In this document: in pieces, positions 28,340-35,978 of the stretch | Layout of the letters: the number at the start of each line of letters is the position of its first letter | Position numbering within the stretch: position 1 is the stretch's first letter | Origin: CAXNKG01 sp964202965 | GTDB lineage: Bacteria > Acidobacteriota > Vicinamibacteria > Vicinamibacterales > UBA2999 | Assembly (NCBI GenBank): GCA_964202965.1 | Contig: CAXNKG010000032.1 | Location: forward strand, 1 to 36,295 | Reading direction: 5' to 3' | Length of the DNA: 36,295 nucleotides | Made by a program: the position numbers and the translations under genes | The notes under the pieces: model-generated | The model's input: the letters and a program-made list of their open reading frames with translations, nothing else | Told to the model about the DNA's origin: nothing | The model's database searches: none

Positions 28340-28927
28340 CTAGATCCGCTGGCCGATGCGGCGTTCGGTCCCGGCCGCGAGCCGCGCCAGGTTGCCGCGA
28401 TGGCGATGGATGATGACAAGTGCCGCGACGATCGCGCCGGCCACGACCGCGGTCGGCGGGTCGTCGATGACGGCCACCGTCGCGAGCGTCAGGGCGCCGG
28501 CGACCGATCCGACCGACATGTACCGGCTCACCACAACCGCCAGCACGAACACGCCGGCCGCGGCGGCGAGCGCCAGCGGCGTCAACACGCCAAAGACGCC
28601 GGCGGCCGTGGCCACGCCCTTCCCCCCGCGAAAGCGCAGCCAGACCGGATAGATGTGACCGATGATGGCGGCGAGGCCGGCCGCCACAGGCGTGGCGGGC
28701 CCGTCCGCGAGCCGCTGCGCGATGAGCACGGCGACGGCGCCCTTCACGGCATCGAGCACCATCGCGGTCACCGCCAGGGGCACGCCGCTTGTGCGCAGCA
28801 CATTCGTGGCTCCGACGTTGCCGCTGCCAGACCAGCGCAGATCGACGCCGTGCCGGCGCGCAACCAGAAACGCGAAAGGAATCGACCCGGCGAGATAGCC
28901 GAGCGTGACGGCGGCGAGTTCCTCCAT
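28340..28927 (-). CDS. plsY: Glycerol-3-phosphate acyltransferase PlsY
   Basis: PlsY transfers acyl groups from acyl phosphate to glycerol-3-phosphate, the first step of phospholipid assembly. ATG 28927 (MEELAAVTLGYLAGSIPFAF) is the family start and gives 195 residues; the frame extends further upstream without homology. The protein has several membrane helices and the three conserved loops: GSIPFAFLVARRHGVDLRW, GSGNVGATNVLR, and the glycine-rich LRFRGGKGVATAAGV. IIGHIYPVW is also typical. It lies between cinA and gpsA. The AGGAGG of the next gene overlaps its stop. Confidence 0.95.
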   Translation of the reverse strand: MEELAAVTLGYLAGSIPFAFLVARRHGVDLRWSGSGNVGATNVLRTSGVPLAVTAMVLDAVKGAVAVLIAQRLADGPATPVAAGLAAIIGHIYPVWLRFRGGKGVATAAGVFGVLTPLALAAAAGVFVLAVVVSRYMSVGSVAGALTLATVAVIDDPPTAVVAGAIVAALVIIHRHRGNLARLAAGTERRIGQRI

Positions 28928-28931
28928 CGGA

Positions 28932-30206
28932 TCAAGCTTGCAGGATCCGTCGGACCATGTCGAGCGCAGCCTGGGAGGCCTGAAACTTGACCAGCTCGCG
29001 ATCGCCCACAAACCGGAAGACGCGCGCCCGGGCCTCACCGCCGACAATGACGGCAACAGCGACCGTGCCGACGGGCTTGTCCGGCGTACCTCCGCCGGGA
29101 CCCGCGATCCCCGTCACCCCAATGGCGACCTCCGTCCCCGCGCTCGCCCGGATCCCCTCGGCCATCGCCACGGCGACCGGTTCGCTGACCGCGCCATGCT
29201 GGGCGATCAGCGCGGCCGGCACGCCGAGCAGATCGATCTTGGCGTCGTTGGCATACGCCACGATGCCTCGGGTGACGTAGTCCGAGCTGCCCGCGATGTC
29301 CGTCAGGCGCGAGGCCACGAGACCGCCGGTGCACGACTCGGCGACGGCAATGCGATAGCCGCGCGCGCGGAGCAGCTCTCCCACGACCTGTTCCAGCGGA
29401 CGTCCCTCCAGGCTGTATGCATCGGGACCGAGGCGCGCCGATACCTGCCCCACCGCCCTGTCAACGGCTGTCGCCGCCTCGGCAACCGACGCGCCTCGCG
29501 CGGACAGGTGAAGCTCGATCTGGCCGAGAGACGCGAGGATCGTCGCCGTGACCGGCACGCGCTCGGCCGCCCATTCCGCGTAGAGGTGGCGCACGGACTC
29601 TTCGGTGTGCGATTCGGTACGGCCGGTGATCTTGATGACGCGCCGCACCAGCGCGTCGCCTGACGCCCGCGCCTTGAGCAGGCCCTCCATCAGCCCCCCG
29701 ACAATCGCCTTCATCTCCCGCGGCGGTCCCGGAAGCAGGACGATGACGCGGTCGCCCTCCTCCAGCCAGAGTCCCGGCGCGGTGCCCTTTGGATTGTCGA
29801 GCACCTGCGCGCCGGCCGGCACCATCGCCTGGCGGCGATTGATCCCCGGCATCTGCAGGCCGCGGCCCGCGAAGCGCGCCATGATGCGGGCCGTGATCGC
29901 GTCGTCTTCGTGCAGCGTCCGCCCGAGCACGTCCGCCACCACTTCTCTCGTGACGTCGTCGTCGGTCGGGCCGAGGCCGCCCGTGCAGACCAACAGATCG
30001 ACGCGCGCCAGTGCCGCGCGGACGGCGCGCGCCAACTCGTCCCTGTCATCGCCGATGACGCTCTTGAAGGCGAGGTCGATGCCGAGCAGGTTCAGCTGCT
30101 CGGTCAGGTAGAGCGAGTTCGTATCGAGGCGTGATGACGTCAGCAGCTCGCTGCCGACGGCGAAGATGGCCGCGCGGCGGAGTGGCTTCAAATGAACCGC
30201 GCTCAC
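28932..30206 (-). CDS. cinA: CinA family nicotinamide-nucleotide amidohydrolase / ADP-ribose pyrophosphatase-like protein
   Basis: CinA proteins combine an N-terminal MoaB-like domain (COG1058) with a C-terminal NMN deamidase domain that recycles pyridine nucleotides. GTG 30206, overlapping the pgpA stop as GTGA, gives 424 residues starting MSAVHLKPLRRAAIFAVGSE. N-terminal features are AVGSELLTSSRLDTNSLYL, VCTGGLGPTDDDVTREVVAD, and LLPGPPREMKAI. C-terminal features are IAVAESCTGGLVASRLTDIA, SSDYVTRGIVAYAN and IGVTGIAGPGGGTPDKPVGT. Both halves are complete. Confidence 0.94.
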   Translation of the reverse strand: MSAVHLKPLRRAAIFAVGSELLTSSRLDTNSLYLTEQLNLLGIDLAFKSVIGDDRDELARAVRAALARVDLLVCTGGLGPTDDDVTREVVADVLGRTLHEDDAITARIMARFAGRGLQMPGINRRQAMVPAGAQVLDNPKGTAPGLWLEEGDRVIVLLPGPPREMKAIVGGLMEGLLKARASGDALVRRVIKITGRTESHTEESVRHLYAEWAAERVPVTATILASLGQIELHLSARGASVAEAATAVDRAVGQVSARLGPDAYSLEGRPLEQVVGELLRARGYRIAVAESCTGGLVASRLTDIAGSSDYVTRGIVAYANDAKIDLLGVPAALIAQHGAVSEPVAVAMAEGIRASAGTEVAIGVTGIAGPGGGTPDKPVGTVAVAVIVGGEARARVFRFVGDRELVKFQASQAALDMVRRILQA

Positions 30207-30667
30207 GCGAACCAGCCCGGCAGCGCCGCGATCGCCCCTCGCATGATCAGATTGCCGTACACCGCGGCCATCGTGTCGTCCGCCATGACGCCGACGCCGC
30301 CGCGCAGCGACTCGAACCGGCCCGCAGGCCACGGCTTCACGACATCGAGAATCCGGAACACCACAAACGCCGCGACCACACCGGTGGCATTCACGGGCAG
30401 CAGCGCAAGCGTGATCAGCATGCCCACGACCTCGTCGATCACGACCGGCCCCGGATCGATCCCGCCCAGATGCGCCTCGGCGATCGTGGCGCTCCAGACG
30501 CCCACGGCCAGCAGGATGAGGATGATCGCGATCTCCAGTGCCGAGGAGCCGGTGGCTCGAATCGCATAGAACAGCGCGACGCCGGCGGCGGACCCAACCG
30601 TGCCGGGCGCGAGCGGCGCGTAGCCGAGGTACCCGGAGGTCGCGAGGAAGAGCGCGAGCCGTTTCAT
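30203..30667 (-). CDS. pgpA: Phosphatidylglycerophosphatase A
   Basis: PgpA dephosphorylates phosphatidylglycerophosphate to phosphatidylglycerol at the membrane. ATG 30667 (MKRLALFLATSGYLGYAPLA) gives 154 residues, a normal size. Family blocks are GYLGYAPLAPGTVGSAAGV, GIDPGPVVIDEVVGMLITL with the catalytic acidic residues, and FRILDVVKPWPAGRFESLRG followed by GVMADDTMAAVYGN. Four hydrophobic segments are visible. With gpsA and plsY it forms a phospholipid subset of the cluster. Confidence 0.94.
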   Translation of the reverse strand: MKRLALFLATSGYLGYAPLAPGTVGSAAGVALFYAIRATGSSALEIAIILILLAVGVWSATIAEAHLGGIDPGPVVIDEVVGMLITLALLPVNATGVVAAFVVFRILDVVKPWPAGRFESLRGGVGVMADDTMAAVYGNLIMRGAIAALPGWFA

Positions 30668-30689
30668 ACGCGGCGTCGACGAGCCGGAC

Positions 30690-31775
30690 TCAGGAGCGTG
30701 GCAGGGCGATGACGCGGGTGCGCGCGAAGCGATCGTGCAGCGTGCGGCGCTCCCCATCGAAAAATGCAGGGAGGTACCCGAGCCCCAGGGTCAATGCCGA
30801 CACCGCGCCGGCAAGGGTGCGTGTGACGGCCAGTGCGCCGTCGACCTCGGTCCCGTCCGCGGCCACGACCCGCAGGCGCAGCGCCATCTTGCCGATGGTC
30901 TGCCCCCCGACCGCCGTAAACGCCGCGAAGTAGGAGAGCGTCAGCATCAGTAGAAACGCCATCATCGGCGCCGGCGGCAGCGTCGTCCATTCACCCATTG
31001 TGAGGCCGGCGATACGCGTGGTGAAGTACAGCACCACGACGTCCACGCCGCCGAGCAGCAGGTGATCGATCGCGGCCGCGGCAAGACGGGTGCCCGGAGG
31101 GCTGAGCGCACCCTCAACCACGTGCGGCGGATCCGCCCAGACACGCGACACGAGGCGCGGCGGCTCCACAGGCGCTGCCGCCGTCGAAGCCTCGGATTCG
31201 TCGTCCTGCTCCTCGTCGAACGCGAGAACCGGTGCGGCCTCCGTCGCGCGCAGTGGCTTTGAAAGCGGCTTTGAAAGCGGCTTCGACGGCGGCTTGGGCA
31301 CCACGCGCAGCCGCGGCGTGTCCGGCGTTCTGCGGACGGCCAGCGGCGGCCGCGGGGCCGCTGGAAGCTTGATCAGCGGTTCGTCGTCCTCATCCATGAA
31401 TGACGGCGTGAAAAGCAACAGCGGTGGCTCGGGCGCGCGCATGTTCGCGACAGGCTCTGGCGGCGGCGCCGGCCTGTCCCGAGCGGAGTCGAGGGGCTCG
31501 AGATCGGGCTGCGGTGCAAACTCGCGCAGCTCGTCGGCAATCTGCAGAACCCGCGTGTCCAGAGCCGAGTCGAGGGGTTCCGGATCGCCCAGCGAGCTGT
31601 CGACGTCCTCCGGCCAGTCGGGAACGATCGCCAGTTCGGCGTCGACCGCCCGAAGGTCGAGGTCGATCTCGATGGGGTCGTTGCCGGCGTCACCGATCAG
31701 CGAGAAGTCGTACCCGCAGTTCTTGCACGTATCGCCCGTTTCAAACCCGAGGTAATCACACTTGGGGCACTTCAC
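30690..31775 (-). CDS. Zinc-ribbon and RDD-domain membrane protein
   Basis: The 361-residue protein starts at GTG 31775, overlapping the previous TPR gene as GTGA. The N-terminus has a zinc ribbon with Cys3, Cys6, Cys17 and Cys20 (KCPKCDYLGF, DTCKNCGYDFSL). A long acidic, proline-rich, probably disordered linker of about 190 residues follows. It contains a three-fold KPLS repeat and two EPLDSA-type segments. The C-terminal RDD domain (about 230-361) has GTRLAAAAIDHLLLGGVDVV, VGGQTIGKMALRLRVVAADG and DGERRTLHDRFARTRVI, with three or four membrane helices. RDD proteins are often transporters or stress-related; the role here is unknown. Confidence 0.85.
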   Translation of the reverse strand: MKCPKCDYLGFETGDTCKNCGYDFSLIGDAGNDPIEIDLDLRAVDAELAIVPDWPEDVDSSLGDPEPLDSALDTRVLQIADELREFAPQPDLEPLDSARDRPAPPPEPVANMRAPEPPLLLFTPSFMDEDDEPLIKLPAAPRPPLAVRRTPDTPRLRVVPKPPSKPLSKPLSKPLRATEAAPVLAFDEEQDDESEASTAAAPVEPPRLVSRVWADPPHVVEGALSPPGTRLAAAAIDHLLLGGVDVVVLYFTTRIAGLTMGEWTTLPPAPMMAFLLMLTLSYFAAFTAVGGQTIGKMALRLRVVAADGTEVDGALAVTRTLAGAVSALTLGLGYLPAFFDGERRTLHDRFARTRVIALPRS

Positions 31776-32596
31776 GGACGTGATGCTCTCTCAACTGATG
31801 GCCCCGGCGGCAGACCCGCGGCCGCCAGCAGCCCGCGCTGGATCTCGCCCCGCAGCCGATCGGCGTCAGGCCGAACAACATCCGCTGTCCCGATGCGATC
31901 GAGGGTCCGCAGCGCATCCTGCAGCTGCCCGGCTGCGTAGAGGCCCTGGGCGCGAGCGAGGGCTGTCTCCGATGGGCGGACGACAGGGACTGGTTCCTGT
32001 TCGACGGGTGTTTGCAGGAATGCCGCGGGGCCGGTGGCTTGAGGCTGGGAGAGCCACGTACCGATTGGCAGGCCGCCCAGCAACATCATGACCGCGACAA
32101 CGCAGGCGACGAGCGCCATCGCCATCCAGCTTCGACGCCGCTGCGCGGGCATGACGCGGCGCATGGGGTGAGTCACCCGCACGCGCGGTTCGGGACGCGG
32201 TTCCGCAGCGGTCGCCACCGAGGTTCCCACGCGATTCAGGCGCCCGAGCAGGACGTCGGCGCCGTCGGTGCCCTGCTCGACGGCCTGGGTGAGCAGCTCG
32301 CGTGCCCGGTCGATGTCTCCTGCGTTGTAGGCCTCGACTCCGGTGTGCAGGATTTCGTCCGATTCGCGCTGCCGCTCCGCGAGCGCGCTCCGTGCCCGCT
32401 CGATGTAGGCGTGCGCGCGGTCGTGATGCCGGTCGAGAAACACGATGCGCGTCCAGACGCTGATCGCGCGCTCGTACTGGGCCGCGAAATAGTGATCGAG
32501 CCCGGAGAGGAGGAGCTCCTCAATTCGCGCCTCGCGTTCCGCATCATCTCGCGGCTCGGTGGCGCGGAGCGGGGGTGTCGAGAGCGGACCGGACAT
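31772..32596 (-). CDS. TPR-like protein with one membrane helix
   Basis: From ATG 32596 (MSGPLSTPPLRATEPRDDAE) the protein has 274 residues. Upstream in-frame codons lie beyond a good promoter and are not used. The N-terminal half has TPR-type helices (LLSGLDHYFAAQYERAISVW, RAHAYIERARSALAE, GVEAYNAGDIDRARELLTQA). A basic stretch leads to a membrane helix at about 157-177 (MAMALVACVVAVMMLLGGLP). The extracytoplasmic or distal part carries another TPR-like pair (LARAQGLYAAGQLQDALRTL). It is the first gene of the long minus-strand cluster. The function is unknown; it may anchor a complex with the RDD protein. Confidence 0.78.
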   Translation of the reverse strand: MSGPLSTPPLRATEPRDDAEREARIEELLLSGLDHYFAAQYERAISVWTRIVFLDRHHDRAHAYIERARSALAERQRESDEILHTGVEAYNAGDIDRARELLTQAVEQGTDGADVLLGRLNRVGTSVATAAEPRPEPRVRVTHPMRRVMPAQRRRSWMAMALVACVVAVMMLLGGLPIGTWLSQPQATGPAAFLQTPVEQEPVPVVRPSETALARAQGLYAAGQLQDALRTLDRIGTADVVRPDADRLRGEIQRGLLAAAGLPPGPSVERASRP

Positions 32597-32621
32597 CCAG
32601 ATGGGTTCAGATTCTGCAGGG

Positions 32622-32650
32622 ATTATCGGCCAAAACCCTCCACCAGTCAA
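32622..32650 (-). promoter_or_regulatory. Sigma-70-type promoter of the TPR-RDD-pgpA cluster
   Basis: On the minus strand TTGACT (32650-32645) and GATAAT (32627-32622) are separated by exactly 17 bp. Each differs from consensus at one position. The predicted start of transcription is about 20 nt before the ATG at 32596. It is the best classical promoter in the window and probably drives the long cluster. Confidence 0.7.
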
Positions 32651-32723
32651 CGAATTAGGACGAAGTACGTGGGGCGGCTCCGCGGCGAGTTGGTTCTCGC
32701 GTCGAGCCGCGGACCCGCCGTGA

Positions 32724-32729
32724 TACAAG
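32724..32729 (+). promoter_or_regulatory. Possible extended -10 box of the formimidoyltransferase gene
   Basis: TACAAG is preceded by TG and one base (extended -10 style) and is followed by exactly 6 nt to the ATG at 32736, the same leaderless spacing as other genes here. The hexamer matches consensus at 4 of 6 positions, so support is modest. Confidence 0.35.
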
Positions 32730-32735
32730 CGATTC

Positions 32736-33632
32736 ATGCCGGTCATCGAGTCCATCCCGAACATCAGCGAGGGACGCCGTCCAGAGGTTGTCGCCGCTGT
32801 CGTCGAAGCGATCCGCCGGACGCCATTCGTGCGAGTACTCGACGTCTCGTCCGATACGGCCCACAACCGGTCGGTCATCACGATGGCGGGCGACGCGGCA
32901 GGCCTGAGGGCGGCGGTCCTCGCCATGTTCGACGCGGCGATCCCGGCGATCGACCTGCGGACCCATTCCGGCGAGCACCCGCGGCTTGGTGCGGTGGACG
33001 TCGTGCCGTTCGTGCCGATCGAAAGCGTGACGATGGACGAGTGCGTTCGGCTGGCAAAGGAGACCGCCGCCGCGGTGGCTGAGCGGTTTCATCTCCCCGT
33101 CTACCTGTACGAGGAAGCGTCCGACAACCCGGCGCGCCGGAATCTCGAAGACATCAGGCGCGGCCAGTTCGAAGGCCTGGCGGCGAAGATGGCGTCACCA
33201 GGGTGGGCGCCTGACTTCGGCCCCGCGGCGCCCCATCCGAGCGCCGGCGCGTCGGTCATCGGCGCGCGGATGCCGCTGATTGCGTACAACATCAACCTGG
33301 CAACCGCCCGGCTCGACATCGCGAAGAAGATCGCAGCCGCGGTCCGCTACAGCAGCGGGGGATTCCGCCACGTGAAGGCGATGGGCGTGGCACTCGCGGA
33401 TCGCGGGATCGTGCAGGTGTCGATGAACCTCACCAACTACGAGCAGACGCCGATGGTGCTCGTGTTCAACGCGGTGAAGCAGGAGGCCGCGCGCTACGGC
33501 GTGGATATCCTGGAGAGCGAGATCGTCGGTCTCGTGCCCGCGGCCGCGCTGACGGCCACCACGGCGCACGACCTGCAGTTCTCGACCTTCACGCCGAATC
33601 AGATTCTCGAGAACAGGCTCCGCGAACGGTAA
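32736..33632 (+). CDS. ftcD: Glutamate formimidoyltransferase
   Basis: The enzyme moves the formimino group from formimino-glutamate to tetrahydrofolate, the last step of histidine breakdown, or acts as a formyltransferase. The 298-residue protein corresponds to the transferase half only, without the cyclodeaminase domain. Family blocks are IESIPNISEGRRPEVVAAVV, DVSSDTAHNRSVITMAG, DLRTHSGEHPRLGAVDVVPF, LPVYLYEEAS, IAYNINLATARLDIAKKIA, VSMNLTNYEQTPM and ESEIVGLVPAAAL. No hut genes are seen nearby, so its metabolic setting is open. The following transporter could form an operon with it. Confidence 0.93.
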   Translation: MPVIESIPNISEGRRPEVVAAVVEAIRRTPFVRVLDVSSDTAHNRSVITMAGDAAGLRAAVLAMFDAAIPAIDLRTHSGEHPRLGAVDVVPFVPIESVTMDECVRLAKETAAAVAERFHLPVYLYEEASDNPARRNLEDIRRGQFEGLAAKMASPGWAPDFGPAAPHPSAGASVIGARMPLIAYNINLATARLDIAKKIAAAVRYSSGGFRHVKAMGVALADRGIVQVSMNLTNYEQTPMVLVFNAVKQEAARYGVDILESEIVGLVPAAALTATTAHDLQFSTFTPNQILENRLRER

Positions 33633-33649
33633 TTCCGCGTAGTTTGGGG

Positions 33650-33655
33650 TACCAT
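33650..33655 (+). promoter_or_regulatory. Possible -10 box of the carboxylate transporter gene
   Basis: TACCAT lies 8 nt before the ATG at 33664, in the short space after the ftcD stop. The spacing is near that expected for a leaderless or almost leaderless start. No -35 is evident. Confidence 0.3.
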
Positions 33656-33663
33656 GCCGCGCA

Positions 33664-34914
33664 ATGAATCTCGCGTGGCTCTCGCTCGCCGCCCTGCTCA
33701 CCGCCATCATCGTCAGCTGCTTCTCGCGGATGAATGTCGGCGTGCTCGCCGTCGCATTCGCCTGGATCGTCGGCGTCTACTTCGGCGGCATGCCGCTCGG
33801 CGAGATCGTCGGGGGCTTTCCGATCCAGCTGTTCCTGACGCTGGTGGGCGTCACGCTCCTGTTTACCCAGGCGCAGCTGAACGGCACCCTCGACAAGATT
33901 GCGCATCAGGCCATGCGGGTCAGCCGCGGCAACACCGGCCTCATTCCGGTCTCGTTCTTCTTTCTCGGTCTGGGGCTCGCCTCGCTCGGACCGGGCAACA
34001 TTTCGACGGCGGCCATGCTGGCACCAATGGCGATGGCGGTGGCGGGCCGCGCGAAGATCCCGCCGTTCCTGATGGCGATCATGGTCGGCAACGGCGCGCA
34101 GGCCGGGGCTCTTTCACCGTTTGCGCCCACTGGCATCATCGTCAACGGCCTGATGGAACGCATCGGGCTCGGCGGCTTCGAGTTCCGGACATTCTGGACG
34201 AACGCGGTCGCCCACGCCATCCTGGCCTTCGCCGGATATTTCCTCCTCGGTGGACTGAAACTGTTCCGCAAGAAATTTACGGGCAACGTCGGCGCTGAGG
34301 CGGCCGACGTATTTACGAGCCGCCACGGCATCACGCTGGCCGTGATTGCGCTCGTGCTCGGCGTCGTGCTGTTCGCCAACGCCAACATCGGGATGGCAGG
34401 GTTCGCGGGAGCGGTGGTCCTGGCGACGCTCCGCGTGGCGGATCACGAGCAGGCTATCCGCAAGATGCCGTGGTACCCCATCATCATGGTGAGCGGCGTG
34501 ACGATCCTGATCGCGCTGCTGGAAAAGACCGGCGGGCTCGATCTCTTTACCGGGTTCCTGGCGCGGATTTCGACCCCGGTCACGGTCACGGCCGCGGTGG
34601 CCTTCGTGACCGCGGTGATCTCGGTCTACAGCAGCACGTCTGGCGTCGTGCTACCGGCATTCATTCCCACGATTCCCGGACTGATCATGCGGCTGGGCGC
34701 GGGCGACCCCACCGCCATCGCCGCATCGATGAATGTGGGGGCGCACCTTGTGGACATGTCGCCGCTGTCGACCACGGGAGCGATGTGCCTGGCGGGCATC
34801 ACGAATGAGGCGGATGTCCGGCCCACCTACAACAAGCTGCTGATGTGGGGCGTCGCGATGACGGCGATCGGGGCGCTGCTGTGCTGGGTGATGTTCTACG
34901 TGCTCGGCCTGTAG
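33664..34914 (+). CDS. MatC-type dicarboxylate (SLC13/ion-transporter superfamily) carrier
   Basis: The 416-residue membrane protein has about 11 helices. The N-terminal part VGVLAVAFAWIVGVYFGGMP, LFLTLVGVTLLFTQAQLNGT and FFLGLGLASLGPGNISTAAM fits the MatC N-terminal family of putative malonate or dicarboxylate carriers. Two hairpin-like loops, LGPGNIST and MSPLSTTGAMCLAGI, suggest the inverted-repeat substrate sites of the ion-transporter superfamily. VYSSTSGVVLPAFIPTIPGL is also typical. Substrate is not decided by the sequence. The 3' end overlaps the convergent PLP-enzyme gene by 19 nt. No periplasmic binding protein gene is seen. Confidence 0.85.
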   Translation: MNLAWLSLAALLTAIIVSCFSRMNVGVLAVAFAWIVGVYFGGMPLGEIVGGFPIQLFLTLVGVTLLFTQAQLNGTLDKIAHQAMRVSRGNTGLIPVSFFFLGLGLASLGPGNISTAAMLAPMAMAVAGRAKIPPFLMAIMVGNGAQAGALSPFAPTGIIVNGLMERIGLGGFEFRTFWTNAVAHAILAFAGYFLLGGLKLFRKKFTGNVGAEAADVFTSRHGITLAVIALVLGVVLFANANIGMAGFAGAVVLATLRVADHEQAIRKMPWYPIIMVSGVTILIALLEKTGGLDLFTGFLARISTPVTVTAAVAFVTAVISVYSSTSGVVLPAFIPTIPGLIMRLGAGDPTAIAASMNVGAHLVDMSPLSTTGAMCLAGITNEADVRPTYNKLLMWGVAMTAIGALLCWVMFYVLGL

Positions 34915-35978
34915 CCGCGCGCGGCGATCGGCCACACATCGATGACGCGATCGCCGTCGATCGCATAGAGCACGTCATGGAGATTGATCGTCGGGTCGGT
35001 GTGCGAGGGGCGCAGCCGCACGCGATCGCCGATGCTCAGGGTTGATTCGGCCGGAATCCTGATTGTGGAGTGCTCGTCGTTGAGCGAGACCACGTCCGCG
35101 CCGGGCATGTCGGGCACCGTCGGCAGCCCGTGATCCTTCGTTTGTGACTTGTGACCGGCATCGGTCACGCAGCGCGTCGGCTCGGGCCGGCTGATGATCG
35201 TCCCGAGCACCCAGAACGCCTGCTCGAACGGGAGATCCAGCCGGCCGTAGTCGCTGTCCATCAGCACATACGACCCGGCCTGTACCTCGGTAATTCCCAA
35301 GACCCTGCTGCTGATGTCGTACGTCCCGGTTCCACCACAGGACACGATGTCGCACGGAAGAGCGTCCGCGCGCATCAGCCGGGCCGTCTCCACCAGATGT
35401 CCCATCGCGGCACGCGTGCGCGTCTCCCGTTCCTCGCGGTCCACAAGCGCGACAAGATGGCCTTCGTATCCCATGACGCCGCGAAGGGTCAGGCTGCCAC
35501 TGCCGGCCACGCGGTGCGCCAGCATCACGGCTTCCCTGCCCGGCTGCACCCCGCAGCGCCGCTGCCCGACGTCGAGGTCGACGACCGCCCCCATCACGAC
35601 GCCCGCTGCACGCGCGGCCTGATCGAGCGCCTCGATTCCCTGGGGGGAGTCCACCGCCACGGTAAGGCGAACCCGCCCGGCAAGGGCGGCAAGCCGTTCG
35701 CACTTGCCGAAGCCAATCACTTCGTTGGCCAGGAGCAGGTCGTCGCAGAATTCGGCGGCGACTTCCGCCTCGGACACCGTGGCGCAGGTCAGTCCCGTAC
35801 ACGAGCCGGCAGCCAGTTGACGGCGGGCGATCTCCGGCGTCTTGTGGGCCTTGAAATGCGGGCGGAGCCGGCAGGGACCGGTCGCAAAGAAATCGGCCAT
35901 GCGCCGGATGTTCCGGTCCATCGCGGCGACGTCGACGATGAGCGCGGGGGTCGAAATGGTGTCGACGGTCCTACGCAC
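34896..35978 (-). CDS. D-threonine aldolase / D-serine dehydratase-like PLP enzyme
   Basis: The 360-residue protein has an alanine-racemase-type barrel: TPALIVDVAAMDRNIRRMAD, the PLP lysine region RPHFKAHKTPEIAR, VVDLDVGQRRCGVQPG, MGYEGHLVALVDREE and VSCGGTGTYDI. A C-terminal metal-binding domain follows (LNDEHSTIRI and SHTDPTINLHD). The metal pair is His-x-Asp, as in the metal-dependent D-threonine aldolases I know of. D-serine dehydratases of this fold have His-x-Cys. I therefore favour aldolase chemistry on D-3-hydroxy-amino acids. Start is GTG 35978, overlapping the regulator gene by 8 nt, which implies co-translation. Confidence 0.87.
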   Translation of the reverse strand: MRRTVDTISTPALIVDVAAMDRNIRRMADFFATGPCRLRPHFKAHKTPEIARRQLAAGSCTGLTCATVSEAEVAAEFCDDLLLANEVIGFGKCERLAALAGRVRLTVAVDSPQGIEALDQAARAAGVVMGAVVDLDVGQRRCGVQPGREAVMLAHRVAGSGSLTLRGVMGYEGHLVALVDREERETRTRAAMGHLVETARLMRADALPCDIVSCGGTGTYDISSRVLGITEVQAGSYVLMDSDYGRLDLPFEQAFWVLGTIISRPEPTRCVTDAGHKSQTKDHGLPTVPDMPGADVVSLNDEHSTIRIPAESTLSIGDRVRLRPSHTDPTINLHDVLYAIDGDRVIDVWPIAARGYRPST

